Of a DNA stretch of 36,469 nt, positions 1 to 8,309 are shown one piece after another. Each line of letters opens with the position of its first letter. Within the stretch, counting starts at the first letter, position 1. A program made the translations under genes and the position numbers. The notes beneath the pieces are model-generated. The model had not been told where the DNA came from and made no database searches. It saw only the letters and a list, made by a program, of their open reading frames with translations. The stretch comes from Spirobacillus cienkowskii (lineage in GTDB: Bacteria > Bdellovibrionota_B > Oligoflexia > Silvanigrellales > Silvanigrellaceae). Where the stretch lies: positions 1 to 36,469 of the forward strand of contig QOVW01000005.1 in assembly GCA_003339605.1 (NCBI GenBank). The letters are read 5' to 3'.

Positions 1-118
1 CTTCCTCTAAACCCCTTACGAAGCTTAAACTCTACTCAAACTCTCACACTCGGCTTCCGTCCCGCACTCTGTTTCTGCTCTCTTCTCTTGTCAAATAACA
101 TTCAAAACCATTGAAAAT

Positions 119-194
119 TGGTGGCGGGGACAGGACTTGAACCTGCGGCCTTCGGGTTATGAGCCCGACGAGATACCAACTTCTCCACCCCGCG
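119..194 (-). tRNA. tRNA-fMet (initiator, anticodon CAT)
   Basis: Read on the minus strand this is a 76-nt cloverleaf with an encoded CCA end. The anticodon is CAT, flanked by three consecutive G:C pairs in the anticodon stem (GGG/CCC), and the D-stem has A11:U24. Both are hallmarks of bacterial initiator tRNA. The first acceptor position is unpaired, as expected for an initiator, but it appears as C1 opposite C72 instead of the usual C1/A72. A promoter-like element lies 22 bases upstream. It is the first stage of translation initiation, charged with Met and then formylated. Confidence 0.95.
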
Positions 195-215
195 TCGTAA
201 TCAGTGGTGAAAGGG

Positions 216-244
216 GTTCTACATGTCGAGAGGGAAGCTGTCAA
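216..244 (-). promoter_or_regulatory. Sigma-70 promoter of tRNA-fMet
   Basis: On the minus strand TTGACA (239-244) is followed by a 17-base spacer and TAGAAC (216-221). Transcription would start near 209, about 15 bases before the mature tRNA 5' end. The perfect -35 box and ideal spacing next to a stable RNA gene make this convincing. Confidence 0.75.
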
Positions 245-447
245 GCATCTTCACTCTTTTTTTAAAAGAATATTTTGATCGCACTCTAAAAAAAAAGATA
301 TCCTAGAGACACAAGAATAACTCTTTAGAACGAAATTTGTCTAAAACAGTTACTAGAAAAATTTCTCAAAACCTGAATGATTCATAACCCAAACTTTATG
401 CAACCAATACTAAGTGTAGAGCATAAGTTTTTGCAAGACGTAAAATC

Positions 448-1362
448 TTATGCATTTTCAACAACATTCTTAAGTTTAGAACGCAAGAAATTGGGCAATG
501 CAAACGCAGCCCTATGCACGTCGACGTTGTAATACTTAGAAGCTTTCTCAATTGCTTTGGCTTTATCTAGATTAATGTCTTTGAATGGATGAACAGAATC
601 ACTCGCAAAACCCCAAGACCAGTAGCCGTATGGGTAAGAAGGAATAGAACCAACCATAGAATAAACAGAACTGAATGCCTCTTTTAGATTTCCGTACACC
701 TTACTAAGATCAATATTATTTTCCCATGGAGACTCGCATTGGGCAGCAACAATCCCTCCCGGAGTTAAAATTCTTTTTACTTCTTTATAAAACTCACCAG
801 AAAAAAGACCCACACCAGGCCCTATTGGATCGGTTGAATCAACAATGACAACATCAAACTGCGCATTTGCGCTGTTTTTAACAAACTCAACGCCATCGCC
901 AATATGAACTTTTGCTCTAGGGTGATTTAAACCAAATGCTAATGCAGGAAAAAATTGTTTTGCCGCAGCAACCACTTCTCCGTCAATTTCACATAAAACA
1001 GCTTCTTCTATGCAGTCGTGACGCAAAACTTCACGCAATGTACCTCCATCACCACCACCTATTACTAGAACTCTTTTAGGATTAGGATGAACAAGTAGAG
1101 GAATATGAGAAATCATTTCGTGGTAGACAAACTCATCACGATCAGAGCACATCATCAAACCATCTAACGTCAACACACGGCCAAAACCAGTTGATTCAAA
1201 AACATCAACTCTCTGAAAAGGGCTTTGTACTGAATTAAGCACCTTTTTAACGTGAAGGCCAAAAGAAACTTCGTTATTGTGCTTTTCTTGATACCAAAGA
1301 TCAAGGGATGATGAGTTGCCAGAATCCGACTCAAGAGCATATGGTAATTTTTTTGAAAACAT
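448..1362 (-). CDS. speE: Spermidine synthase (polyamine aminopropyltransferase)
   Basis: Transfers the aminopropyl group of decarboxylated S-adenosylmethionine to putrescine, giving spermidine; cytosolic. The 304-residue product has the family core: a nucleotide-binding glycine loop GGGDGG at 102-107, the acidic end of the next strand (EIDGEV, 125-130), and the catalytic-loop motif DSTDPIGP starting at Asp175. Length is close to the usual 280-300 residues, with a slightly long N-terminus. The start is supported by the ribosome-binding site AAGGAAAT a few bases upstream. It is divergent from the CoaBC-like gene, sharing a 90-base intergenic region. No decarboxylase for making its substrates is seen nearby. 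Assignment is firm; some family members use other amine acceptors such as agmatine. Confidence 0.94.
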   Translation of the reverse strand: MFSKKLPYALESDSGNSSSLDLWYQEKHNNEVSFGLHVKKVLNSVQSPFQRVDVFESTGFGRVLTLDGLMMCSDRDEFVYHEMISHIPLLVHPNPKRVLVIGGGDGGTLREVLRHDCIEEAVLCEIDGEVVAAAKQFFPALAFGLNHPRAKVHIGDGVEFVKNSANAQFDVVIVDSTDPIGPGVGLFSGEFYKEVKRILTPGGIVAAQCESPWENNIDLSKVYGNLKEAFSSVYSMVGSIPSYPYGYWSWGFASDSVHPFKDINLDKAKAIEKASKYYNVDVHRAAFALPNFLRSKLKNVVENA

Positions 1363-1452
1363 TTATATTTCCTTTTGAAGTTAAAGCTAAGGATTTCATA
1401 AGAGTCCTGTCGCATAAGCAAATAGCATCAACAAAGCAACGAGTCTACGAAA

Positions 1453-2754
1453 ATGAAACATCGCAATTCAAAGAACATAAGCAATTTAGCAAAAACTTTT
1501 GAAAAGTTTAGCAGTAATTCAGAAATTAATGAGTCCTTACCTGTCGATCTCCAAGTGGAAAGCTCTTCTAAATTTCTGTCAAACATGAAAATTACAATCA
1601 TTGGAGGAGGAGGGATTGCTGCAACAGAGCTGCCAAAATTATCGCGTGAACTACGGCGCCATGGCGCCTCAACACAGTTTTGTATTACTGAAAATTGTTT
1701 AAAATTTATTGGGATTGACAGTTTACGCTGGGCTTCGGGCAACGAAGTGATTATTAACCCTACTGGCCTAGCAGAACATATCTGCGCCGCAGATGCCCTT
1801 GTTGTGTGCCCAGCTACAGCAGACCTCATATCAAAAAGCGTAAATGGGATCTGCTCAGATGGTGCAACAACTTTAATTCAAAGTGCTTTAGGATTGAAAA
1901 AAACAATAATTTTTTGCGCTACTATGCATGAAAGTTTAACAAACTCTCCTATTATTAAACAAAATAGAGAAAAACTGACAAAAATTCCTGGAGTATTTTT
2001 TACAACCCCTCGTTTTGAAGAAGGTAAAGAAAAATTACCTTCACATCAGAATCTTGCTATAGAAATTGCCCATATTATCAATAAAGCAGCGTTATTTAAT
2101 TCAAACTCCCAGAATATCATAATCACCGCTGGGGGTACACGGATCATGATTGATCCTGTTCGATGCATAACAAACTTATCAACTGGCTCTTTAGGTATTG
2201 AAGTTGCAAAAGTTTTTTATGCTATGGGAATACAAACTAAACTTATTCTAGGTAACACAAATTTTGAAGTACCAGAATATCAATATCAAACTATTGTTAA
2301 TCTTCCAGAGTATGAAGAAATGTATAATTATGTCAAAAATATTAATGAAAAAGATTTCGATGGAATAATTCATTTAGTGGCTGGATCAGATTTTATTTGT
2401 AAAAATAAATTTTCTGAGAAAATCTCGAGCGCTCAAGAAAAAGTTCATCTTGAACTAAATAAAACTAAAAAAATTATTGATCTTGAAAATATTTCTAAAA
2501 TTAGATTTAAGGCCGCAGCTAAACTAACATCAGGAAAGCAAGAAGAAGGAATAAAAGCTGCATGTGAACATATGCAAATAAAACAACTTAATGCTATCCT
2601 GTATAATAATATTAAAGATATTTGGAAAAATAATAATGATCACAACGCTATCTTTATAGAAAATAAAGATAGCATTTTAATAAAAGAACCAGTTTCTGGT
2701 AAAAAAGATATTGCATTAAAATTTTTTAGTTCTTTTATTAAATTTAAAGGATAA
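1453..2754 (+). CDS. coaBC: CoaBC-like phosphopantothenoylcysteine decarboxylase/synthetase
   Basis: Predicted to join cysteine to 4'-phosphopantothenate and decarboxylate the product, two steps of coenzyme A synthesis. The N-terminal flavoprotein half shows GGGIAATELPKL (about 51-62), an AEHICAAD stretch carrying the expected catalytic His, and PATAD. The C-terminal half shows the CoaB nucleotide motif TAGGTRIMIDPVR followed by ITNLSTGSLG. The classical decarboxylase motif PxMNxxMW reads ATMHESL here, and no obvious Cys is found in the PRFEEGKEKLP stretch where bacterial enzymes carry the acid Cys. This MH variant recalls archaeal-type CoaBC. Met45 (1585), directly before the Rossmann strand MKITIIGGGG, is an alternative start; neither start has a clear ribosome-binding site. 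It heads the plus-strand gene run. Confidence 0.82.
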   Translation: MKHRNSKNISNLAKTFEKFSSNSEINESLPVDLQVESSSKFLSNMKITIIGGGGIAATELPKLSRELRRHGASTQFCITENCLKFIGIDSLRWASGNEVIINPTGLAEHICAADALVVCPATADLISKSVNGICSDGATTLIQSALGLKKTIIFCATMHESLTNSPIIKQNREKLTKIPGVFFTTPRFEEGKEKLPSHQNLAIEIAHIINKAALFNSNSQNIIITAGGTRIMIDPVRCITNLSTGSLGIEVAKVFYAMGIQTKLILGNTNFEVPEYQYQTIVNLPEYEEMYNYVKNINEKDFDGIIHLVAGSDFICKNKFSEKISSAQEKVHLELNKTKKIIDLENISKIRFKAAAKLTSGKQEEGIKAACEHMQIKQLNAILYNNIKDIWKNNNDHNAIFIENKDSILIKEPVSGKKDIALKFFSSFIKFKG

Positions 2755-2790
2755 ATCTCAAAATAAGCTCGACAAAAAGTAGGCAAACTT

Positions 2791-3546
2791 ATGAAATTAA
2801 AAATAATTTTAAAAAAAATGGGAAAAGAATTTATAAACATATTTAGAGGAGTTTACACTTGGATTAATATTATTATTTTAAGTATATTTTTTTCTACTAC
2901 AATTATAATTTCCTTTCCATTTGTCTTTTTTGTTGATAAAGAAAGACACTCATTACATAAATTAGCTGCAATTTGGGCTTTAGCCATACAATATTTAAAC
3001 CCATGGTGGAAGTTTTCAATTAAAGGGAAAGAAAACTTAGCGAAAAAAAATGAGGCGGTAATTTATGTAGCAAACCATCAAAGCCAAGCAGACATACTCG
3101 CTTTATTTATTTTATCTACTAGGTTCAGATGGATTGCTAAAGCTTCTTTATTTAAAATTCCTTTTTTTGGCTGGGGAATGAAACTAATTGGATATGTCCC
3201 AGTAGAAAGAGGCAACAAATTAAGTGCTGAGAAAAGTTTAAAACTTTCATCAAGGCATCTTAAAAATGGAACCCCTATGATTTTTTTTCCTGAAGGAACT
3301 CGAAGCAAAACAGGCAGTCTTGGCGAATTTAAGACTGGAGCTTATAGACTCGCTAAAACTCTAAATCTGCCTATAGTCCCGATTACTATTAACGGCTGTG
3401 CAAAAATGCTGCCGAAAGGGTCTATTCTACCAAAAAAATCTAACGTTTCTATTACTATACACCCAAGAATTGAACCAAATAATCTCAGTTATTTAGAAAT
3501 ACTAGAAAAATCACGCGAAGCAATTTTATCAAAGCTTAAAACATAA
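2791..3546 (+). CDS. plsC: 1-acyl-sn-glycerol-3-phosphate acyltransferase
   Basis: Adds the second acyl chain to lysophosphatidic acid, giving phosphatidic acid for membrane lipid synthesis at the inner membrane. The 251-residue product has an N-terminal hydrophobic segment (about 22-48), the catalytic HX4D motif (NHQSQAD, His96/Asp101), the substrate motif FPEGTRSKTG, and later PIVPITINGC, in the order usual for the PlsC/LPLAT family. Length is standard. It follows the CoaBC-like gene by 36 bases and precedes a lipoprotein gene by 13, so co-transcription is likely. Substrate preference cannot be read from sequence; related enzymes also acylate other lysolipids. Confidence 0.92.
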   Translation: MKLKIILKKMGKEFINIFRGVYTWINIIILSIFFSTTIIISFPFVFFVDKERHSLHKLAAIWALAIQYLNPWWKFSIKGKENLAKKNEAVIYVANHQSQADILALFILSTRFRWIAKASLFKIPFFGWGMKLIGYVPVERGNKLSAEKSLKLSSRHLKNGTPMIFFPEGTRSKTGSLGEFKTGAYRLAKTLNLPIVPITINGCAKMLPKGSILPKKSNVSITIHPRIEPNNLSYLEILEKSREAILSKLKT

Positions 3547-3559
3547 GGGATATCTAAAA

Positions 3560-4843
3560 ATGTTTTTAAAAAAAACAGGTACGTTTTTATTTATTGCATT
3601 AATTCTTACAAGTTGCCAAACTTATACAAATGAAAACGAAAAAATCAGAGCTGATTTATATAATGGAAAATATAATGAAGCTATAAAAAAATTAGATGAC
3701 AGTAGTTTTTCAAAAGAAAAACAAAACTACTCCTTATTTTTAATGGAAAAAGGGATGCTTCTGTATTTACAAGATAATTATAAAGAAGCTGTCAGTAGCT
3801 GGGTTAACTCAGATAAGCATCTTGACGAATTGTATACAACTAGTATTTCAAACACCGCCTCAAGCTTAATTATAAATGATTCTAAATCTGATTATACAGG
3901 AGAGGTACACGAAAGAGTGTTGCTACCAATTTTTTCTTCGCTTGCATTATTTGCTAACAAAGATAATAATAACGCAATTGCGATGATAAGAAGAACAAAT
4001 GATATAAAACATGAGTTCTCTACAAAAGAAAAATATAAAAATATTCTTAAATATGATTTATTTTCATCATATTTTTCTGGTTTAATGTATGAAAACAAAA
4101 ATGAATGGGATAACGCAATAATTGAGTATAAAAAAGCTTTAAATAATTTTAATGAAAGTAATAAAAACACAGATAGCAACCAACAAATTCAAAATTTTAT
4201 ACTTAAAGATCTTGCAAGACTTGCGGAATACAGAAAAAGAAATGACATTTTAAAAGAAATTGATACAAATAAACAGAATATAAAATGGATATCACATGAT
4301 AAATTTGTAAAAATGGGTGAAATTTATGTTGTTTATGAATCAGGCATTTCTCCTATTAAAGTTCCTAAAAACATCCCTTTTGTTACTGATAAAACTTATG
4401 TTAATATTTCTTTTCCTGAATATAAACAAATACCTTATAAAAACCATTATTCAGAAATATTTATAAACGACATATTAGTTGGGAAAACGTTGGTCTTTGC
4501 AGAAATTGGGAAAATGGCAAAAGAATCACTCGAAAATAGAAAAGCGGCGGATTTAACTAAAATTGCAGCAAGAGTTATTGCAAAGGATGTGGCGACACGA
4601 AAAATTGGAGAACAAAATCCTCTTGCAGGTCTTGCTGCTAATATATTTAGTATGTCTACTGAAGTCGCTGATACAAGAAGCTGGACTACTTTACCAGATA
4701 CAATTCAAATTTACCGGATTACTGTTACTCCAAATAAAGAATTTACACTTAAAATCAAACCAAAATTTGGTTCACCAATAGAACAATCAATTACTTTAAA
4801 TGCTGGAGAAAAAAAATTAATCCGCTTTAGAACATTTGATTAA
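3560..4843 (+). CDS. Lipoprotein with TPR-like repeats (COG3014-like)
   Basis: A 427-residue predicted lipoprotein: signal peptide with lipobox LTSC and lipidation Cys near residue 19. Residues 25-210 are helical and contain TPR-like pairs (YNGKYNEAIKKLD, YLQDNYKEAVSSW, NEWDNAIIEYKKAL). The C-terminal third is beta-rich and conserved-looking, including a glycine/alanine stretch around AARVIAKDVATRK and a closing segment that resembles the uncharacterised COG3014 family. The function of that family is not known to me. An AAGGGAT ribosome-binding site precedes the ATG. Its place between plsC and an ABC transporter hints at an envelope role, but that is inference from context only. Confidence 0.72.
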   Translation: MFLKKTGTFLFIALILTSCQTYTNENEKIRADLYNGKYNEAIKKLDDSSFSKEKQNYSLFLMEKGMLLYLQDNYKEAVSSWVNSDKHLDELYTTSISNTASSLIINDSKSDYTGEVHERVLLPIFSSLALFANKDNNNAIAMIRRTNDIKHEFSTKEKYKNILKYDLFSSYFSGLMYENKNEWDNAIIEYKKALNNFNESNKNTDSNQQIQNFILKDLARLAEYRKRNDILKEIDTNKQNIKWISHDKFVKMGEIYVVYESGISPIKVPKNIPFVTDKTYVNISFPEYKQIPYKNHYSEIFINDILVGKTLVFAEIGKMAKESLENRKAADLTKIAARVIAKDVATRKIGEQNPLAGLAANIFSMSTEVADTRSWTTLPDTIQIYRITVTPNKEFTLKIKPKFGSPIEQSITLNAGEKKLIRFRTFD

Positions 4844-4876
4844 ATTAATTAGCTACATAATATATTTAAGGCAAAA

Positions 4877-6655
4877 ATGATGGATTTAAATGCAAATAAA
4901 GAAATGTCGACACTTAAAATTTGGAGCCAGCAAATTAAATTTTGGCCAAGTCATTTTGTGTTATTTACAATAGCTGCTATTATAACGATCCCTTTGTCAC
5001 TTGCCTTGGTTAGTGTCACTTCTGTTATTATTCAAACAATTAACTTTGTACCAGACGATATTACTTGGAAAAGACTAATTGGTGAACAGTTTGCGTTGTG
5101 GATTACTCCATTGGTTGAGGGAACGCAATTTGAATATTCAATTCCTTTAACATTTCAAAAAGATTGGTTTGCTTTAATATTTATAATTCTATCTTTAACA
5201 TATTGTTTATTAAATTTTTATTGTGAATTTAACCTAAAATATCTTGGAGAAAAGCTTGCAAAAATGCTTCGCTATGAAATTTCTAATAAGTATTTTTCTT
5301 TAAATTATTTAAGTGCTAAAAATATTGACATTGGCTTACTTTCTTCTATGGTGGGGGAAGATATTAGAGAAGCACAACAAACATTTACAAGATTAATAAA
5401 CACTATTATTAAAAATGGTTTAACCTCAATTGTATTAATTTTATGGTTAATTATTTTAGATTATCAGCTTTTTATTTTGTTTTTAACCGTTCTTATTCCT
5501 GCTGGAATTGTTTTAAAAGTTACTTCAAAAACATTAAAAAAACTTTCTAGACAAGGATTACAGTTTGAAAGTGAACTATTAAGTAGTATTCTTGAAAGAA
5601 TGAGAGGGTGGCAAACAATTCAATCACACAAAGCTATAGCATTTGAGATTTTAAAATTTAATAAAATTAATGATAAAATATATCATGTTTGGAGAAGAGC
5701 AACCCGAGCGAAATCTTTAGGAAGTCCTCTTGTTGAGTGGTTTTCAATAATAGCTGGGGCATTTATAATTATTGCAGCGCTCAGAAGAATTTCTGAAAAC
5801 ACTTTAGACAGTAGTATATTTATTAATTTTATGATTACTACAGCTTTATTATCTGATAAAATTAGTAAAATATCTGATCAACTAAATTCTACTAAAAAGG
5901 GTACCGAAGCTTTACAACGTATTAGAAATTTTATATCGCAAGATTTTTCTTTAAGAGAAATTAATAAAAAAATTAATTCTGAATTTAATAATTATAACTT
6001 TACTTCTATTGATAAAATTCATTTTAATAATGTATCTATAGGTAACACCGATAACTCTCAACTTGTAAAAAACATCAACCTTACTCTTAATAAAGGAGAA
6101 ATTTTAGCAATAATTGGTCCATCAGGAGTTGGTAAAAGCACATTTATTAGAACAGTCCTAGGATTGCAAAAACCATTAAATGGAAATATATATATAAATG
6201 ATCAAATAATTACTGAAAACTTATTTTATGAAATTTCTAATAAAATTTGCTTTATCCCTCAAGATCCTTTTATATTTTTAGGAACAATTTTTGAAAATAT
6301 TGTTTATCCTCAAAAAATTGTTAAACCAACTCAAGAACAAATCAATCTTGCAAAAAATGCTTTAAAGTTATCACTTTTAGATAAAGATCTAATGTCCAAT
6401 ACTTCTGGACTATCGGGTGGCGAAAAACAACGATTAATGTTTGCTAGAATATTTTACAAAACACCTAATTTGATTATTATCGATGAGGGAACTAGCGCTC
6501 TAGATCTCATTAATGAAACTAAAATTATTAAAAATTTAAAAGAGCATGTAAAAAATTCTATTACTTTGGTCATTGCGCATAGACCCGCTATAAAAGAGTA
6601 TGCTACCAATATTCTGGACTTTTCTAATTCAAGAACCTCACAAACTGTATTATAG
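4877..6655 (+). CDS. ABC transporter, fused permease/ATPase (half-transporter)
   Basis: An inner-membrane exporter half-molecule of 592 residues, expected to work as a dimer. The N-terminal half holds about six hydrophobic segments (near 27-55, 95-115, 180-200, 203-225, 285-305, 315-335). The C-terminal nucleotide-binding domain has Walker A GPSGVGKST (about 414), a Q-loop (IPQDPF), signature LSGGEKQR (about 512), Walker B LIIIDEGTSALD (about 532) and an H-loop IAHRP. The order matches type IV exporters such as MsbA. The substrate is not deducible; lipid-linked or peptide cargo are both possible. Neighbours are an envelope lipoprotein upstream and an aldehyde dehydrogenase 29 bases downstream. 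All ATPase motifs look intact. Confidence 0.9.
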   Translation: MMDLNANKEMSTLKIWSQQIKFWPSHFVLFTIAAIITIPLSLALVSVTSVIIQTINFVPDDITWKRLIGEQFALWITPLVEGTQFEYSIPLTFQKDWFALIFIILSLTYCLLNFYCEFNLKYLGEKLAKMLRYEISNKYFSLNYLSAKNIDIGLLSSMVGEDIREAQQTFTRLINTIIKNGLTSIVLILWLIILDYQLFILFLTVLIPAGIVLKVTSKTLKKLSRQGLQFESELLSSILERMRGWQTIQSHKAIAFEILKFNKINDKIYHVWRRATRAKSLGSPLVEWFSIIAGAFIIIAALRRISENTLDSSIFINFMITTALLSDKISKISDQLNSTKKGTEALQRIRNFISQDFSLREINKKINSEFNNYNFTSIDKIHFNNVSIGNTDNSQLVKNINLTLNKGEILAIIGPSGVGKSTFIRTVLGLQKPLNGNIYINDQIITENLFYEISNKICFIPQDPFIFLGTIFENIVYPQKIVKPTQEQINLAKNALKLSLLDKDLMSNTSGLSGGEKQRLMFARIFYKTPNLIIIDEGTSALDLINETKIIKNLKEHVKNSITLVIAHRPAIKEYATNILDFSNSRTSQTVL

Positions 6656-6684
6656 CTATGTAATAGCTAAAAAAGGGAACTTTT

Positions 6685-8250
6685 ATGAATTCAATATCAT
6701 CTATTATTGCAGGTAAAAAAAACCTAGGTACTAACTACTTTTCATCATTTAATCCCTCTAATAATGAAGATACTTTAGGTACTTTTTCGAATGCAACAAA
6801 AGAAGAATGCATTGAAGCTTGCAAAGTTGCTCGTTCCGGATTGGAGCAATGGAAAAATACTCCAGCACCCATTAGAGCTGGAATTATTTCTAATCTTGCA
6901 AAATTAATTGAAAAAAACAAAGAGTCTCTTTCTCAAGTTTTAACTCGAGAAATGGGCAAACCAATTAAAGAAGCAAGAGGTGATGTTCAAGAAGCAATAG
7001 ATACTTGTTACTTTTTTATTTCCGAAGGAAGACGTTTATATGGACAAACAGTTCCAAGTGAAATGTCGAATAAAGAACTTTACACTTATCGAAGACCTGT
7101 TGGTGTATTTGCCTGTATCACTGCAGGAAATTTTCCTGTAGCCGTTCCAAGCTGGTATTTTATTCCTGCTCTCATTTGCGGAAATACATGCGTATGGAAA
7201 CCTTCTGAAGACACTCCTTTAGTATCTTTAATTTTTGCAGAACTACTTTATGCTGCTGGGGTTCCAAAAAATGTATTTCAAGTTGTATTTGGAACTGGTC
7301 CTCAAACAGGAGCTCAGTTAATATCTTTAGTAAATGATGGATTAATAGATAAAGTTGGTTTTACGGGTAGCACTCAAGTTGGAAGACTTATTGGAGAAAT
7401 TTGTGGGAAAAACTTACAAAATCCTTGCTTAGAACTAGGCGGTAAAAATCCTTTAGTAATAATGCCAGATGCAGATCTTGATCTAGCTGTAAATGGAATA
7501 TTGTGGTCTGGATTTGGAACAGCAGGACAGCGTTGTACTTCTCTTGGAAACTTAATTATTCATAAATCGGTAAAAGATACATTAATTTCAAAAATATTAA
7601 ATAAAGTAAACGATCTATCAATTGGAGAACCAACAAATGAAAACAATTTTTATGGCCCAATGATAAGTGAAAGATTTTTAAATAAACATCTAGAAAATTT
7701 AGAATGCTTAATTAAACCTCACCATAAGATACTAACATCTAAAAATGGAAAAATTACAAGTCAAAATAAACCTAATAGCTTTAATGGTAATGCGAGTTCA
7801 GGATATTACGCTTTTCCATCAATAATAGATAATGTTCAAGAAAATGATGAAATTTACTATACTGAAACTTTTGGTCCATTATTTAATGTATTAACTTTTA
7901 ATTCTATTGAAGAAGCTATCTATCTATCAAATAAAACAGGTTATGGTTTAAGTTCGGCAATATATACTTCAGATATTCATTCTGCATACAAATTTAAAAA
8001 CGAAATTTCTGCAGGAATGACAAGTATAAATAACAGCACCACGGGAGCAGAAGCGCATTTGCCTTTTGGTGGTAACGGAAAAAGTGGTAATGGAAGTCGA
8101 CAATCTGGAATTTGGGTTATAGACCAATTTACTAAGTGGCAAGCTGTAAATTGGGATATGAGTGGAAAATTACAACTTGCACAAATGGATACAAATTATA
8201 TCAATCCAACTGACTATACAGTTAGTGTTGATAAATATATCTTGCAATAA
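6685..8250 (+). CDS. NAD(P)-dependent aldehyde dehydrogenase
   Basis: Oxidises an aldehyde to the acid with NAD(P)+, in the cytosol. The 521-residue product carries the family landmarks in order: ITAGNFPVAVPSW and WKPSEDTP (cofactor binding), GFTGSTQVGR, the general-base Glu in LELGGKNP (about Glu250), and the catalytic Cys in GTAGQRCTS (about Cys284). The ending (NNSTTGAEAHLPFGG, then KSGNGSRQSG) recalls ALDH7-like semialdehyde dehydrogenases, but the physiological substrate is not certain. There is a short low-complexity insertion around residues 345-370. An AGGGAA ribosome-binding site precedes the ATG. It probably sits in the same transcription unit as the ABC transporter. Confidence 0.9.
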   Translation: MNSISSIIAGKKNLGTNYFSSFNPSNNEDTLGTFSNATKEECIEACKVARSGLEQWKNTPAPIRAGIISNLAKLIEKNKESLSQVLTREMGKPIKEARGDVQEAIDTCYFFISEGRRLYGQTVPSEMSNKELYTYRRPVGVFACITAGNFPVAVPSWYFIPALICGNTCVWKPSEDTPLVSLIFAELLYAAGVPKNVFQVVFGTGPQTGAQLISLVNDGLIDKVGFTGSTQVGRLIGEICGKNLQNPCLELGGKNPLVIMPDADLDLAVNGILWSGFGTAGQRCTSLGNLIIHKSVKDTLISKILNKVNDLSIGEPTNENNFYGPMISERFLNKHLENLECLIKPHHKILTSKNGKITSQNKPNSFNGNASSGYYAFPSIIDNVQENDEIYYTETFGPLFNVLTFNSIEEAIYLSNKTGYGLSSAIYTSDIHSAYKFKNEISAGMTSINNSTTGAEAHLPFGGNGKSGNGSRQSGIWVIDQFTKWQAVNWDMSGKLQLAQMDTNYINPTDYTVSVDKYILQ

Positions 8251-8309
8251 TTAATTACTTCAAAGATTAAAAATATAAAATTTTAATTACTTAGAGCAGG
8301 AGAGCGTTC

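Noticed and set aside
421-453. Hairpin GCATAAG/CTTATGC after speE as a terminator
   Set aside because: The loop is 19 bases, no U run follows on the minus strand, and one arm overlaps the stop codon.
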